From the NCBI GenBank assembly GCA_013215095.1, contig JABSPM010000071.1:1-33456 (forward strand): a stretch of DNA of 33,456 nt. The letters run 5' to 3'. Of the stretch, positions 26,914 to 33,456 are shown one piece after another. The stretch comes from Flavobacteriaceae bacterium. Its GTDB lineage: Bacteria; Bacteroidota; Bacteroidia; Flavobacteriales; Flavobacteriaceae. A program made the translations under genes and the position numbers. A model generated the notes under the pieces. It did no database searches, had not been told where the DNA came from, and saw nothing but the letters and a program-made list of their open reading frames with translations. Position 1 is the stretch's first letter, and each line of letters begins with the position of its first letter.

Positions 26914-27366
26914 GTGCAAAAACTCAATTTTCCATCTTACAACTTCAGATTCAAAAGTACAGAAAATAAAACTTTTATTTTTGATGAAATACGCAAAAAA
27001 TTTATGGTTTTACAACCCGAAGAGTGGGTAAGACAACATTGCGTACGTTACCTTACAACTTACAAAAAATATCCAAAATCCTTAATTAACGTTGAGAAAG
27101 AAATTAAAATTAATGGTTTAAAAAAACGGTATGACATTGTAATTTTCAATCCAGATGGGAGCATTCTTTTAATTGTAGAGTGTAAAGCACCATCAATTAA
27201 AATTACACAATCTACATTTGATCAAATTGCTAGGTATAACTTGCAGTTGAATGCAACATATTTAATGGTAACCAATGGTATAAATCATTACTATTGCCAA
27301 CTCGATATTAACAAAAATTGTTTTAATTTTTTAAAAGATATCCCTACCTTTACGCGATGCAACTAA
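26914..27366 (+). CDS. Small PD-(D/E)XK nuclease-fold protein (HsdR N-terminal-like domain)
   Basis: A 150-residue stand-alone protein with the fold of the N-terminal nuclease domain of type I restriction HsdR. The active-site pattern is complete: Asp 74 (RYDIVIF), Glu 89 and Lys 91 (IVECKAP), then Gln 104 and Tyr 108 (QIARY), the RecB-like Q-x3-Y. No HsdM, HsdS or helicase gene is nearby, so it is not a restriction system. The start is GTG at 26914; the holA ATG lies 25 bp away on the other strand. Its end overlaps the next gene by 10 bp. I recall this gene next to holA in other Flavobacteriaceae, which would suggest a core role in DNA metabolism. Confidence 0.85.
   Translation: MQKLNFPSYNFRFKSTENKTFIFDEIRKKFMVLQPEEWVRQHCVRYLTTYKKYPKSLINVEKEIKINGLKKRYDIVIFNPDGSILLIVECKAPSIKITQSTFDQIARYNLQLNATYLMVTNGINHYYCQLDINKNCFNFLKDIPTFTRCN
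26952..26959 (-). promoter_or_regulatory. -7 promoter box (TACTTTTG) of holA, inside the divergent gene
   Basis: Minus-strand TACTTTTG matches TAnnTTTG 63 bp before the holA ATG. It lies within codons 13-16 of the divergent nuclease-like gene. Confidence 0.4.
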
Positions 27367-27773
27367 GATTCATTTTAACTCTTTTTGGTATCATTACCCT
27401 CTCCCTCTCTGATGCTCAAGTAATTAGCCATATTGGCACTTGGGAATCAAAAGATGTCGAAAATCCAATGCAAATGGTATTAGATGATGATGGATTTATC
27501 ACATTTATTGTAAACAAGCGTTCACTAGGCGGAAAACACTATATCTCTGAAGGTAAGCATTTGTCCATGTGTTATGAAACAACTTATACGGATACTATTG
27601 GAACCATAAGTATTCTTGTTAAAGATTGTAAAACCAAACGTGTGCTCCAAAGAGCCACGGGGAAACTCACTTTTACGGGACCAAATAACATTGAACTTTG
27701 TTTTAAAAAGCCTTTAAATGAAGAACGCACAGAGTTTACAGATGAATGCGTATCTTTTTTAAAAGTGAAATAA
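27357..27773 (+). CDS. Secreted hypothetical protein, lipocalin/DUF2147-like
   Basis: A 138-residue product with signal peptide MQLRFILTLFGIITLSLSDAQ. The mature part begins with GTWESKD, the short Gly-x-Trp start seen in small beta-barrel proteins, and goes on as short strands. It has four cysteines in the mature part (MCYETT, VKDCK, ELCFKK, TDECV) that could form disulfides. No family is assigned with certainty. Its ATG lies inside the end of the nuclease-like gene (10-bp overlap) and the glycosyltransferase starts 1 bp after its stop, so all three are translated as a coupled unit. Confidence 0.75.
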   Translation: MQLRFILTLFGIITLSLSDAQVISHIGTWESKDVENPMQMVLDDDGFITFIVNKRSLGGKHYISEGKHLSMCYETTYTDTIGTISILVKDCKTKRVLQRATGKLTFTGPNNIELCFKKPLNEERTEFTDECVSFLKVK

Positions 27774-27774
27774 G

Positions 27775-28761
27775 TTGACGATAGCAATAGTTATATTAAA
27801 TTGGAATGGTAAAGCGCTATTAGAACAATTTTTACCATCAATCATTAGGTACACATCTAGTCACGCATCTATATATGTTGCAGATAATGCCTCTACAGAT
27901 GACTCTATAACTTTTGTTAAGACACAATATCCAGAGGTAAAACTCATACTAAATCGCAGCAATGGTGGTTATGCAAAAGGCTATAATGATGCTTTAAAAG
28001 ACCTAAAGGAAGATCTATTATGCCTACTTAATAATGACATTGAAGTAACTCCAAATTGGTTATCTCCAATAATAGAATCTTTTAGCAACTCCAACACTGC
28101 TATTGTCCAGCCAAAAATTTTAGACTACAAAAAGAAAACGCATTTTGAGTATGCAGGTGCTGCTGGTGGTTTTATAGATAACTATGCATACCCCTTTTGT
28201 AGAGGCCGTATTTTCAATACTATTGAAGAGGATAATCATCAATATGATAATTCAGAAATATTTTGGGCTTCTGGTGCCTGTTTGTTTATAAGAAATACGG
28301 TTTTTAAGGCACTTAATGGCTTTGATGCTTCATTTTTTGCACATATGGAAGAAATCGATTTGTGTTGGAGAGCACAAAACTTGGGATATAGCGTAGCATA
28401 TAATAACCAATCTACGGTTTACCATGTTGGTGGCGCTACATTAAGCAACGCCAATTCCCAAAAAACCTATCTCAACTTTAGAAACAGCTTAGCCATGCTT
28501 GTCAAAAATGCTAAAGGAAATATTGCGTTTTTGGTTATTATGAGACTTATTTTGGATGGTATTGCTGGCATCAAATACATGTTATCCTTACAACCCAAAC
28601 ACAGTTATGCAATTATTAAGGCACATTTTGCGTTCTATAGACGTTTGCCAGGTCTAATTGGACAACGAAAAGCCCTAACACAACAGTCAAATTATGCCAA
28701 AACACCCTCAATTGTTTGGGCATATTTCATTCAAAAGAAGAAACAATTTAATCGTTTATAA
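27775..28761 (+). CDS. Family 2 glycosyltransferase (rhamnosyltransferase-like)
   Basis: A 328-residue GT-A fold enzyme at the inner face of the membrane that would add a sugar to a cell-surface glycan. It begins TIAIVILNWNG, with NDALKD and the metal-binding LLNNDIE (about 81-87). Later come FFAHMEEIDLCWRAQNLGY (acceptor-side ED motif) and YHVGGATLS, which are typical of the dTDP-rhamnosyl/WbbL-like group. The start is TTG at 27775, one base after the preceding stop. The sugar and acceptor are not readable. Confidence 0.9.
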   Translation: MTIAIVILNWNGKALLEQFLPSIIRYTSSHASIYVADNASTDDSITFVKTQYPEVKLILNRSNGGYAKGYNDALKDLKEDLLCLLNNDIEVTPNWLSPIIESFSNSNTAIVQPKILDYKKKTHFEYAGAAGGFIDNYAYPFCRGRIFNTIEEDNHQYDNSEIFWASGACLFIRNTVFKALNGFDASFFAHMEEIDLCWRAQNLGYSVAYNNQSTVYHVGGATLSNANSQKTYLNFRNSLAMLVKNAKGNIAFLVIMRLILDGIAGIKYMLSLQPKHSYAIIKAHFAFYRRLPGLIGQRKALTQQSNYAKTPSIVWAYFIQKKKQFNRL

Positions 28762-28853
28762 ACGAGTTGTAAAAGTTTTGTTAATACTAGTATCAGCCAA
28801 TGTTTTTTATATACTTTTACATTATATTTCAGATTAATAAATAGTCAAAATTC

Positions 28854-29714
28854 ATGAATAAAGTTTTATTATTAAGCCTATCAACATTGCTCTTATTGAG
28901 CTCATGTGTCTCAAAAAAAGATTTTGCTGCTTTAGAAGCGAAGCAAAAAGAGACTCAAGATTTATTAAACTCTGCTACTGTAAAACTCAACTCTTGTTTG
29001 GAAGAAAAAGCATCTGCATCTGCTAGAGCTGAAGCCTTACAAGGTCAGATTACAGATCTCAGAAACACCAATACGAGTCTCATTCAAAGCAATAAGGATT
29101 TAACGATGTTAACTACTAAAGGCGCTGAAAACGTAGAAAAGACTTTAGAAAGCATGAAAGAAAAAGATCTTAAGATTACACGCTTACAAGACGCTGTAAA
29201 CAAAAAAGATAGTGTAATGCTTGCCTTGGTAACCAGCCTTAAAAAAGAAGTGGGTATTAATGACCCAGATATCGAAGTTAATGTAGAAAAAGGTGTGGTT
29301 TTTATATCTATTGCCGACAAATTACTATTTAAAAGTGGTAGTTATAATGTTACTACTAAAGCTAAGGATGTACTCGCAAAGGTTGCTAAGGTGATCAAAA
29401 GTAAACCAAATTTTGAAGCCATGGTAGAAGGGCATACAGATGATGTGCCTTATCTCAAAGCGCCTTTACTAGACAATTGGGATCTGAGTGTAAAACGTTC
29501 TACCTCTATTATTAGAGTATTACAAGAACTCGGTGTTAATCCTGCCCAATTAATTGCAGCAGGCCGCAGCCACTATGTACCTTTAGTTGAAAATGACACT
29601 GCTCTAAATAGAGCAAAAAATCGAAGAACTCGAATCGTTGTATTACCAAAAATTGATCAATTTTATGACATGATTGAAAAAGAAATGAAAAGCTTATCAG
29701 CTAGTGGTAATTAA
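28854..29714 (+). CDS. OmpA family peptidoglycan-binding lipoprotein
   Basis: A 286-residue outer-membrane lipoprotein (signal MNKVLLLSLSTLLLLSSC). Residues 20-130 form a long, charged coiled coil. The OmpA-like domain from about 150 has VEGHTDDVPY, DNWDLSVKRS and AAGRSHYVPL, ending with NRAKNRRTRI; the Asp and Arg that grip diaminopimelate are present. It would tether the envelope to peptidoglycan. TATATTTC at 28823-28830 is one base off a -7 box and sits 23 bp before the ATG. A strong terminator follows. Confidence 0.93.
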   Translation: MNKVLLLSLSTLLLLSSCVSKKDFAALEAKQKETQDLLNSATVKLNSCLEEKASASARAEALQGQITDLRNTNTSLIQSNKDLTMLTTKGAENVEKTLESMKEKDLKITRLQDAVNKKDSVMLALVTSLKKEVGINDPDIEVNVEKGVVFISIADKLLFKSGSYNVTTKAKDVLAKVAKVIKSKPNFEAMVEGHTDDVPYLKAPLLDNWDLSVKRSTSIIRVLQELGVNPAQLIAAGRSHYVPLVENDTALNRAKNRRTRIVVLPKIDQFYDMIEKEMKSLSASGN

Positions 29715-29728
29715 TTTAAATAAGTGTT

Positions 29729-29759
29729 AAAAAGCCCAATCCTAGGATTGGGCTTTTTT
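29729..29759 (+). terminator. Terminator after the OmpA-family gene
   Basis: A 14-bp perfect stem, AAAAAGCCCAATCC (29729-29742) with GGATTGGGCTTTTT (29745-29758), then a T run, 14 nt beyond the stop codon. Confidence 0.92.
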
Positions 29760-29813
29760 ATGATTTAGAGTGTTTTATAATAGTATTGAAATGAGGTAAA
29801 CATAATATACTGA

Positions 29814-30023
29814 TTAATGATTTGTTGTGAATTGCTTTAACTGCGCTGAACTTCGATTAAGCCTAAGTGATATACCAATGGGCAGTGCAACGCATAAACT
29901 ATAAGCTAAGACCAAATACCTAAAATTAAGTTTCAGATTTGTATTTTTACCTAGCATTCGCAGTCTTTTTACTTTAAACAGCTTCACAACACCTAATATC
30001 TGAGTAAAACACGCAAAAAGACT
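29814..30023 (-). pseudogene. Possible C-terminal remnant of a membrane protein
   Basis: Stop-free for 69 codons and then TAA at 29816-29814, with a basic segment (LFKVKRLRMLGKN), a hydrophobic helix (YLVLAYSLCVALPIGISL) and a tail RLNRSSAQLKQF. No start codon fits its first 15 residues; a GTG inside would give about 57 residues. The arrangement is gene-like but the length could also come by chance. Confidence 0.25.
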
Positions 30024-30180
30024 TTATCTGCTTACGGTATGCATGTGGTTAAATACCCTTGTAAACTTACCATCACAACTCAACATTATCCGATTAACAC
30101 TATAAATACAGGAATTACCGACTTTACAACATCATAAAATTCTAATATTTGAAGAATTTTGGAATTAGTTGGGATAACTA

Positions 30181-30211
30181 TTTGTATTTAATCTAAATAA
30201 TCATAATTTTG
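30181..30211 (+). promoter_or_regulatory. Bacteroidota-type promoter of the small gene before ferritin
   Basis: TTTG at 30181-30184, a 19-bp spacer and TAATTTTG at 30204-30211: the best consensus match in the window. Transcription would start close to 30217, at the GTG start codon itself (30216-30218). Confidence 0.65.
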
Positions 30212-30215
30212 CATT

Positions 30216-30497
30216 GTGATTGCGATAACAACATCTTCAAACAAAAGCCAATTTGTACTTAACTTCCATGAAAAAGTCATTGTACTGAGTTTTTGTGAGT
30301 TGCTTTCATTTCGAAATAAAATAGACCAAATTGATATTGTCTCACATTTTTATAGCGACCACAATGCATTTGGTATCGAAATCATCACACTTTGTAATTT
30401 GCAGCACCTTTTAATTTTAGAAACTTCTGACCTGCTGAAACTTAAAGACATCATGCATTCTATTTTTACAGAAAAAGCAGAAAAAGTCCTTTACTAA
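30216..30497 (+). CDS. Small conserved-looking protein of unknown function
   Basis: A 93-residue protein, start GTG at 30216. An in-frame TAA lies just upstream (30204-30206 region) and no in-frame ATG occurs until near the end, so GTG is the only plausible start. The composition is protein-like: a strand-helix pattern (FHEKVIVLSF, ELLSFRNKIDQIDIV), then IEIITLCNLQHLLILE and LLKLKDIMHSIF. No motif or membrane helix is seen and I do not recognise the family. It lies 90 bp ahead of the ferritin gene, which has its own promoter box. Confidence 0.65.
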   Translation: MIAITTSSNKSQFVLNFHEKVIVLSFCELLSFRNKIDQIDIVSHFYSDHNAFGIEIITLCNLQHLLILETSDLLKLKDIMHSIFTEKAEKVLY

Positions 30498-30556
30498 TAT
30501 TTATTCAATCCAAATACATACTACTGAAAAACAGCAGTGTACACTTTAAGTTTATG

Positions 30557-30564
30557 TATATTTG
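30557..30564 (+). promoter_or_regulatory. -7 promoter box (TATATTTG) of ferritin
   Basis: An exact consensus match 23 bp before the ferritin ATG at 30588. A GTG at 30537-30539 stands where the -33 TTG is expected. A frame opening at 30537 would start upstream of this box, which argues for 30588 as the real start. Confidence 0.55.
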
Positions 30565-30587
30565 TATCAACTAAAAACGACGGATAT

Positions 30588-31100
30588 ATGAATCAGATTA
30601 TTAGAGAAAATTTATCAATAAGTGTAAACACAATTGATTTATTAAACGACCAAATAAAGAAAGAAGCAAAAGCATCAGCAATGTATCTAGCCATGGCGTC
30701 ATGGTGTGACCAAAATGGATTTGAACATAGTGCCAACTTTTTCTATGAGCAATCTAGTGAAGAACGCGATCACATGATAAAGATATTTAAATTTATTATA
30801 GATAATGGTGGCATTGCCTATTCGCCAGAAGTAACGCAAATAAACCATGAATTCGCCTCTATTTTAGATGTGTATAAAACTGCTTTACATGAAGAAATTA
30901 ATGTGAGTAAATCTATTCAAAAAATCTTCCTTAATTGCAGAAAAGAAAACGATGTTGCTTCAGAATTGTTTTTACAATGGTTTATCAACGAGCAACTTGA
31001 AGAAGAACAAAAAATGAGACATGCTGTGAAAATTTATGAATTACATGGTGAAGATGTAGAAAACTTATACGCTATAGACAAACGCTTGGCAACATCATAA
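30588..31100 (+). CDS. ftnA: Bacterial non-heme ferritin
   Basis: A 170-residue iron-storage protein that forms a 24-mer shell and oxidises Fe(II). The ATG at 30588 gives the normal FtnA length. Ferroxidase-centre ligands by alignment to E. coli FtnA appear complete: Glu 26 (KKEAKAS), Glu 59 and His 62 (SEERDHM), Glu 102 (LHEEI), and Gln 136 with Glu 139 (NEQLEEEQ). Tyr 33 (AMYLAMASW) fits the conserved Tyr. No heme-binding Met of bacterioferritin is evident. A promoter box lies 23 bp upstream and a strong terminator follows. Confidence 0.95.
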   Translation: MNQIIRENLSISVNTIDLLNDQIKKEAKASAMYLAMASWCDQNGFEHSANFFYEQSSEERDHMIKIFKFIIDNGGIAYSPEVTQINHEFASILDVYKTALHEEINVSKSIQKIFLNCRKENDVASELFLQWFINEQLEEEQKMRHAVKIYELHGEDVENLYAIDKRLATS

Positions 31101-31125
31101 TTGTTATTGGATATTGCATCGCACT

Positions 31126-31165
31126 AAAAACTGCTAGAAAACGACAGTAATTTCTAGCAGTTTTT
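31126..31165 (+). terminator. Terminator after ferritin
   Basis: A perfect 15-bp stem, AAAAACTGCTAGAAA (31126-31140) with TTTCTAGCAGTTTTT (31151-31165), and a 10-nt loop, 25 nt past the ferritin stop. The symmetric A/T runs also allow use from the other strand, but the YciO-type stop is 150 bp away. Confidence 0.92.
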
Positions 31166-31314
31166 ATATTTACCTAAGAGGGTTATACAAAATACGGTCT
31201 TATACCGGTTCTTCTGTTAAATTACACATTAGAAAAATGATGATTTTTTATATTAGGTAAAAAATAACGCAAAAAAGCCTATTTTAATTGAGTAATTTAG
31301 AAGTAGAGATGGTA

Positions 31315-31935
31315 TTAAAGGATATCTAAACGACCCTTACCCTTTCTGATAATGTCTATAGTACCATCCGATACATCAATAACCGTAGAGGCTTCATTAT
31401 CTCCATAGCCCCCATCTATAACCACATCGACAATATCCTTCCATTTTTCCAAAATCAACTCTGGATCTGTAGTGTATTCCAAAACTTCATCCTCATCTCT
31501 AATAGAAGTAGAAATAATAGGATTTCCAAGTTGTTTTACAATTTCTAAAGCAATTGCATTATCTGGGACTCTAATACCTACGGTCTTTTTTTTCTTAAAT
31601 GGGTTTGGTAAAGTCTTTGCCCCTGGCAAAATAAAAGTATATGGCCCAGGAAGTGCACGTTTTAATAATTTGAATGTCCTATTATCTATTTGCTTTACAT
31701 AATCACTTAAATTACTTAAGTCTTGACAAATAAAAGAAAAATTAGACTTCTCTAGCTTAACGCCTTTTATTTTTGCCACACGTTCTAAAGCTCTAATATT
31801 CGTAATATCACAACCCAAACCATAAACTGTATCTGTTGGATAAATTATCAAACCACCGCGTTTAAGCACCTTGACAATCTTATCAATTTCCCTAGGGTTT
31901 GGGTTTTCTTTATATAATTTTATAAATTGTGCCAT
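31315..31935 (-). CDS. Sua5/YciO/YrdC family protein, YciO type
   Basis: A 206-residue protein with the YrdC fold. It carries the YPTDTVYGLGCD motif (about 32-43), KSNFSFICQDLSNLSDYV (about 63-80) and PGPYTFILPG (about 96-105). NFSFICQDLS matches the E. coli YciO pattern (NFTLMCRDLS) rather than TsaC/Sua5, and length agrees with YciO. TsaC/Sua5 makes threonylcarbamoyl-AMP for the t6A tRNA modification; the role of the YciO branch is not settled. Databases will probably label it L-threonylcarbamoyladenylate synthase. It diverges from the hydrolase gene with 40 bp between starts. Confidence 0.9.
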   Translation of the reverse strand: MAQFIKLYKENPNPREIDKIVKVLKRGGLIIYPTDTVYGLGCDITNIRALERVAKIKGVKLEKSNFSFICQDLSNLSDYVKQIDNRTFKLLKRALPGPYTFILPGAKTLPNPFKKKKTVGIRVPDNAIALEIVKQLGNPIISTSIRDEDEVLEYTTDPELILEKWKDIVDVVIDGGYGDNEASTVIDVSDGTIDIIRKGKGRLDIL

Positions 31936-31975
31936 ATCTATTTAAAAAAAATAATCGTATAAATAAATAACTTTC

Positions 31976-32836
31976 ATGAAAGGATTAAAACCTCAGTTCA
32001 TTTTACTTCTTTTTACTTTTGTATTTCTGTCTTGCACTAGTGATGATAATAATTCCGATAATAATAACGAATTAACGCTTGATTATCAAGAATTATTAAA
32101 TATTTCTTATGGAAATGATTCTCGGCAAGTATTTGACCTTTATTTGCCCGAAAACAGAACCCTAACCACAAAAGTCATGATTTTAGTCCATGGAGGAAGC
32201 TGGGTTTCAGGTGATAAAAACGATATGAATGACATCAAAGACGCTATGAGAGCCGAGTATCCAAACATAGCGATTGTAAATGTTAATTATAGGTTAGCTG
32301 GTTCTGGTATATCTCCTTATCCTATGCAATTAAATGATATTACTGCTGTTATTGAGCATCTAGAAACCCATCAAAACAACTACACAATTTCCAATGATTA
32401 TGGTTTTGTTGGTGTAAGTGCTGGAGGGCATTTATCGTTACTTTGGAGTTATGCATTTGACACAAATAATGCTGTTGAAATGGTGTGTAGTATTGTTGGA
32501 CCTACTAATTTCACTGACCCTAATTACTTAAACAATCCTTTAGCGACTGCGGCCTTAAGTAATTTTGGCATTGCTATTACTGACACCGCTCTTTTGGAAG
32601 AAATGAGTCCTTATCATAATGTTACCGCATCTTCTCCTCCAACAATTTTATTTTATGGCGGAATGGATCCTTTAGTACCAACATCACAAGGTGTGGATTT
32701 AGATGCTAAACTCAATCAATTAAGTGTTCCTCATGAATTTACGTTATATCCAGACGAGGGTCATGGTTGGTCTGGTGATAATTTAGATGATTCTTACACT
32801 AAACTAAATGCCTTTATTGCCACCTATTTTGAATAA
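31976..32836 (+). CDS. Alpha/beta hydrolase lipoprotein (carboxylesterase/BD-FAE-like)
   Basis: A 286-residue exported lipoprotein: signal MKGLKPQFILLLFTFVFLSC (Cys 20), then a short Asp/Asn-rich linker. The hydrolase core has the oxyanion loop VHGGSW (71-76), nucleophile elbow GVSAG with Ser 148, Asp 231 (GGMDPLV) and His 263 (DEGHGWS), a complete catalytic triad. The layout matches bacterial carboxylesterases active on small esters or acylated sugars; substrate unknown. It ends one base before the stop codon of the convergent helicase gene. Confidence 0.9.
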   Translation: MKGLKPQFILLLFTFVFLSCTSDDNNSDNNNELTLDYQELLNISYGNDSRQVFDLYLPENRTLTTKVMILVHGGSWVSGDKNDMNDIKDAMRAEYPNIAIVNVNYRLAGSGISPYPMQLNDITAVIEHLETHQNNYTISNDYGFVGVSAGGHLSLLWSYAFDTNNAVEMVCSIVGPTNFTDPNYLNNPLATAALSNFGIAITDTALLEEMSPYHNVTASSPPTILFYGGMDPLVPTSQGVDLDAKLNQLSVPHEFTLYPDEGHGWSGDNLDDSYTKLNAFIATYFE

Positions 32837-33456
32837 TTAACTAATAATATCTAACTTAGCAAACCGTAGTAGCAATTTTTTTACACCTAAACCTTCAAAT
32901 TTAATTTCTGCTTTCATATCTGTACCTTTACCTTCAATCTTAACGACCTCTCCTTTTCCAAAACGTTGATGATTGACGATATTTCCAACCACTAAACCAG
33001 AATCAAAGAGATTAGAATTTTCACTTGAATTTGATTTGGATACTACTATTTTTTTAAGATGTTTTGGTTGCGTAACCTTAAACTTTTCTGGTTGCTTTCT
33101 TATACTTTTGTCTACAGGTTTCTTAAAGCGAATTGCGTTAGGATCTTTAGTTTTAAATTTTGGTTTTGCGTCAGACATCAGACGCCCTTTCTCAGGCTTA
33201 AACTTTTGTACTTTGTCTGGCACCACATCATCAAAAATATCAGCACTTAACATTGGATTAAACCTTGATTCCTCTATACTCATAAGTTCTAAATACTGCT
33301 CATCAATTTCTTCTATAAATCGACTCGGTTCTGCATCTATCAATTTCCCCCAACGATAGCGTGATAAGGCATAGGATAAATACACCTTTTTTTCTGCTCT
33401 TGTCAAAGCAACATAAAATAAACGTCGCTCTTCTTCAAGTTCGCTGCGAGTATTCA
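32837..33456 (-). CDS. UvrD/PcrA/Rep-type DNA helicase, C-terminal part (runs off right edge)
   Basis: The visible 206 codons are the C-terminal end of a superfamily 1A 3'-5' helicase. The first residues in from the edge, LEEERRLFYVALTRAEKKVYLSYA, are helicase motif VI, with the Arg that senses ATP; the frame stays open to the edge, so the TTG at about 33406 is not the start. After motif VI come EPSRFIEEI and a long basic low-complexity linker (RFKKPVDKSIRKQPEKFK), and the protein ends in a small barrel, VGNIVNHQRFGKGEVVKIEG to LRFAKLDIIS, the UvrD/PcrA tail that binds RNA polymerase in other species. Motifs I-V lie outside the window. Confidence 0.93.
   Translation of the reverse strand, partial: NTRSELEEERRLFYVALTRAEKKVYLSYALSRYRWGKLIDAEPSRFIEEIDEQYLELMSIEESRFNPMLSADIFDDVVPDKVQKFKPEKGRLMSDAKPKFKTKDPNAIRFKKPVDKSIRKQPEKFKVTQPKHLKKIVVSKSNSSENSNLFDSGLVVGNIVNHQRFGKGEVVKIEGKGTDMKAEIKFEGLGVKKLLLRFAKLDIIS

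Larger units (their letters stand above)
29715..30215. other. 501-bp gap with terminator, promoter and an unassigned minus-strand open frame
   Basis: Apart from the OmpA terminator and the promoter of the next gene, the gap holds a stop-free minus-strand frame at 30023-29814 of 69 sense codons. It lacks an ATG near its beginning; its last third is a hydrophobic segment (YLVLAYSLCVALPIGISL) followed by a basic tail. It looks like the C-terminal end of a decayed membrane protein. Nothing else is recognisable. Confidence 0.4.

Noticed and set aside
26914-27366. Reading the HsdR-like protein as part of a type I restriction or other defence system.
   Set aside because: It is 150 residues with no helicase part, and there is no methylase or specificity gene in the window; neighbours are housekeeping genes.
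29814-29960. Assigning the minus-strand remnant to a sideroflexin-like carrier from its helix and tail.
   Set aside because: The resemblance is limited to a hydrophobic helix followed by a short tail and could apply to many membrane proteins.
30537-30587. An upstream extended start for ferritin at 30537.
   Set aside because: It would add 17 residues not found in FtnA proteins and would begin upstream of the -7 box at 30557-30564.
32973-33359. A 128-codon plus-strand frame opposite the helicase end.
   Set aside because: The minus strand carries clear helicase motif VI and the tail domain; the opposite frame has no recognisable feature.
33059-33406. Taking the TTG at about 33406 as the start of a separate 189-residue gene.
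   Set aside because: The frame continues to the window edge through helicase motif VI, so this codon is an internal Leu.
1-33456. Search by eye for tRNA, rRNA, CRISPR arrays, prophage genes and complete insertion sequences.
   Set aside because: None seen; no regularly spaced repeats, no tRNA-like cloverleaf in the gaps and no integrase or phage structural genes.

Overview
The window is a gene-dense, AT-rich stretch that looks like core chromosome of a member of the Flavobacteriaceae (Bacteroidota). The evidence is the protein types: a TlpA-like lipoprotein with an extended N-terminal domain, a fused E1 alpha/beta 2-oxoacid dehydrogenase, a GlmM-type mutase of 462 residues, a 940-residue M1-like/outer-membrane barrel protein, and a secreted OmpA lipoprotein. 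Several genes are also preceded by boxes matching the Bacteroidota -7 promoter consensus TAnnTTTG, and Shine-Dalgarno sequences are not evident. The genus cannot be told from the sequence alone. I see no rRNA, tRNA, CRISPR array, prophage or complete insertion sequence.

Layout. 1-91 (-): start of a probable IS630-like transposase or HTH gene running off the left edge. 276-4104 (-): probable ion-transport operon of a CPA1 Na+/H+ antiporter with an RCK domain, an overlapping small membrane-associated protein and a SulP anion transporter. 4105-4798: a 694-bp gap with inverted repeats and hairpins. 4799-8981: MnmE (-), TlpA-like thiol-disulfide lipoprotein (+), rhomboid protease (-) and LpxL-type acyltransferase (+), the last two fired from back-to-back promoters. 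8988-11940 (-): class V aminotransferase and GlmM-type phosphohexomutase. 12033-15406 (+): AcpH-type phosphodiesterase, gamma-glutamyltransferase lipoprotein and a membrane-anchored hypothetical protein. 15590-19756: a 175-residue protein with a UvrD-tail-like fold (-), then uvrA and a LOG-family nucleotide hydrolase (+). 20209-25628 (+): inactive-looking M1 peptidase-barrel fusion, then fused E1. 25884-29714: holA (-) diverging from a tightly coupled run of a small PD-(D/E)XK protein, a secreted protein and a GT2 glycosyltransferase, then an OmpA lipoprotein. 30216-31100 (+): small unknown protein and ferritin. 31315-33456: YciO-type protein (-), lipoprotein alpha/beta hydrolase (+) and the C-terminus of a UvrD/PcrA helicase (-) running off the right edge.

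Most genes are housekeeping: tRNA modification, DNA repair and replication, cell-envelope synthesis, redox, iron storage and branched-chain 2-oxoacid metabolism. No obvious defence island or mobile cargo is present. The most unusual points are the degenerate zinc site in the M1-like domain fused to a barrel, a D/N swap in the thiamine-diphosphate motif of the fused E1, the coupled nuclease/secreted protein/glycosyltransferase cluster beside holA, a UvrD-tail-like domain in a stand-alone protein, divergent promoters forming one palindrome, and a promoter placed so close to a GTG start that the transcript would be leaderless. Convergent neighbours are packed with 0-33 bp between stop codons.
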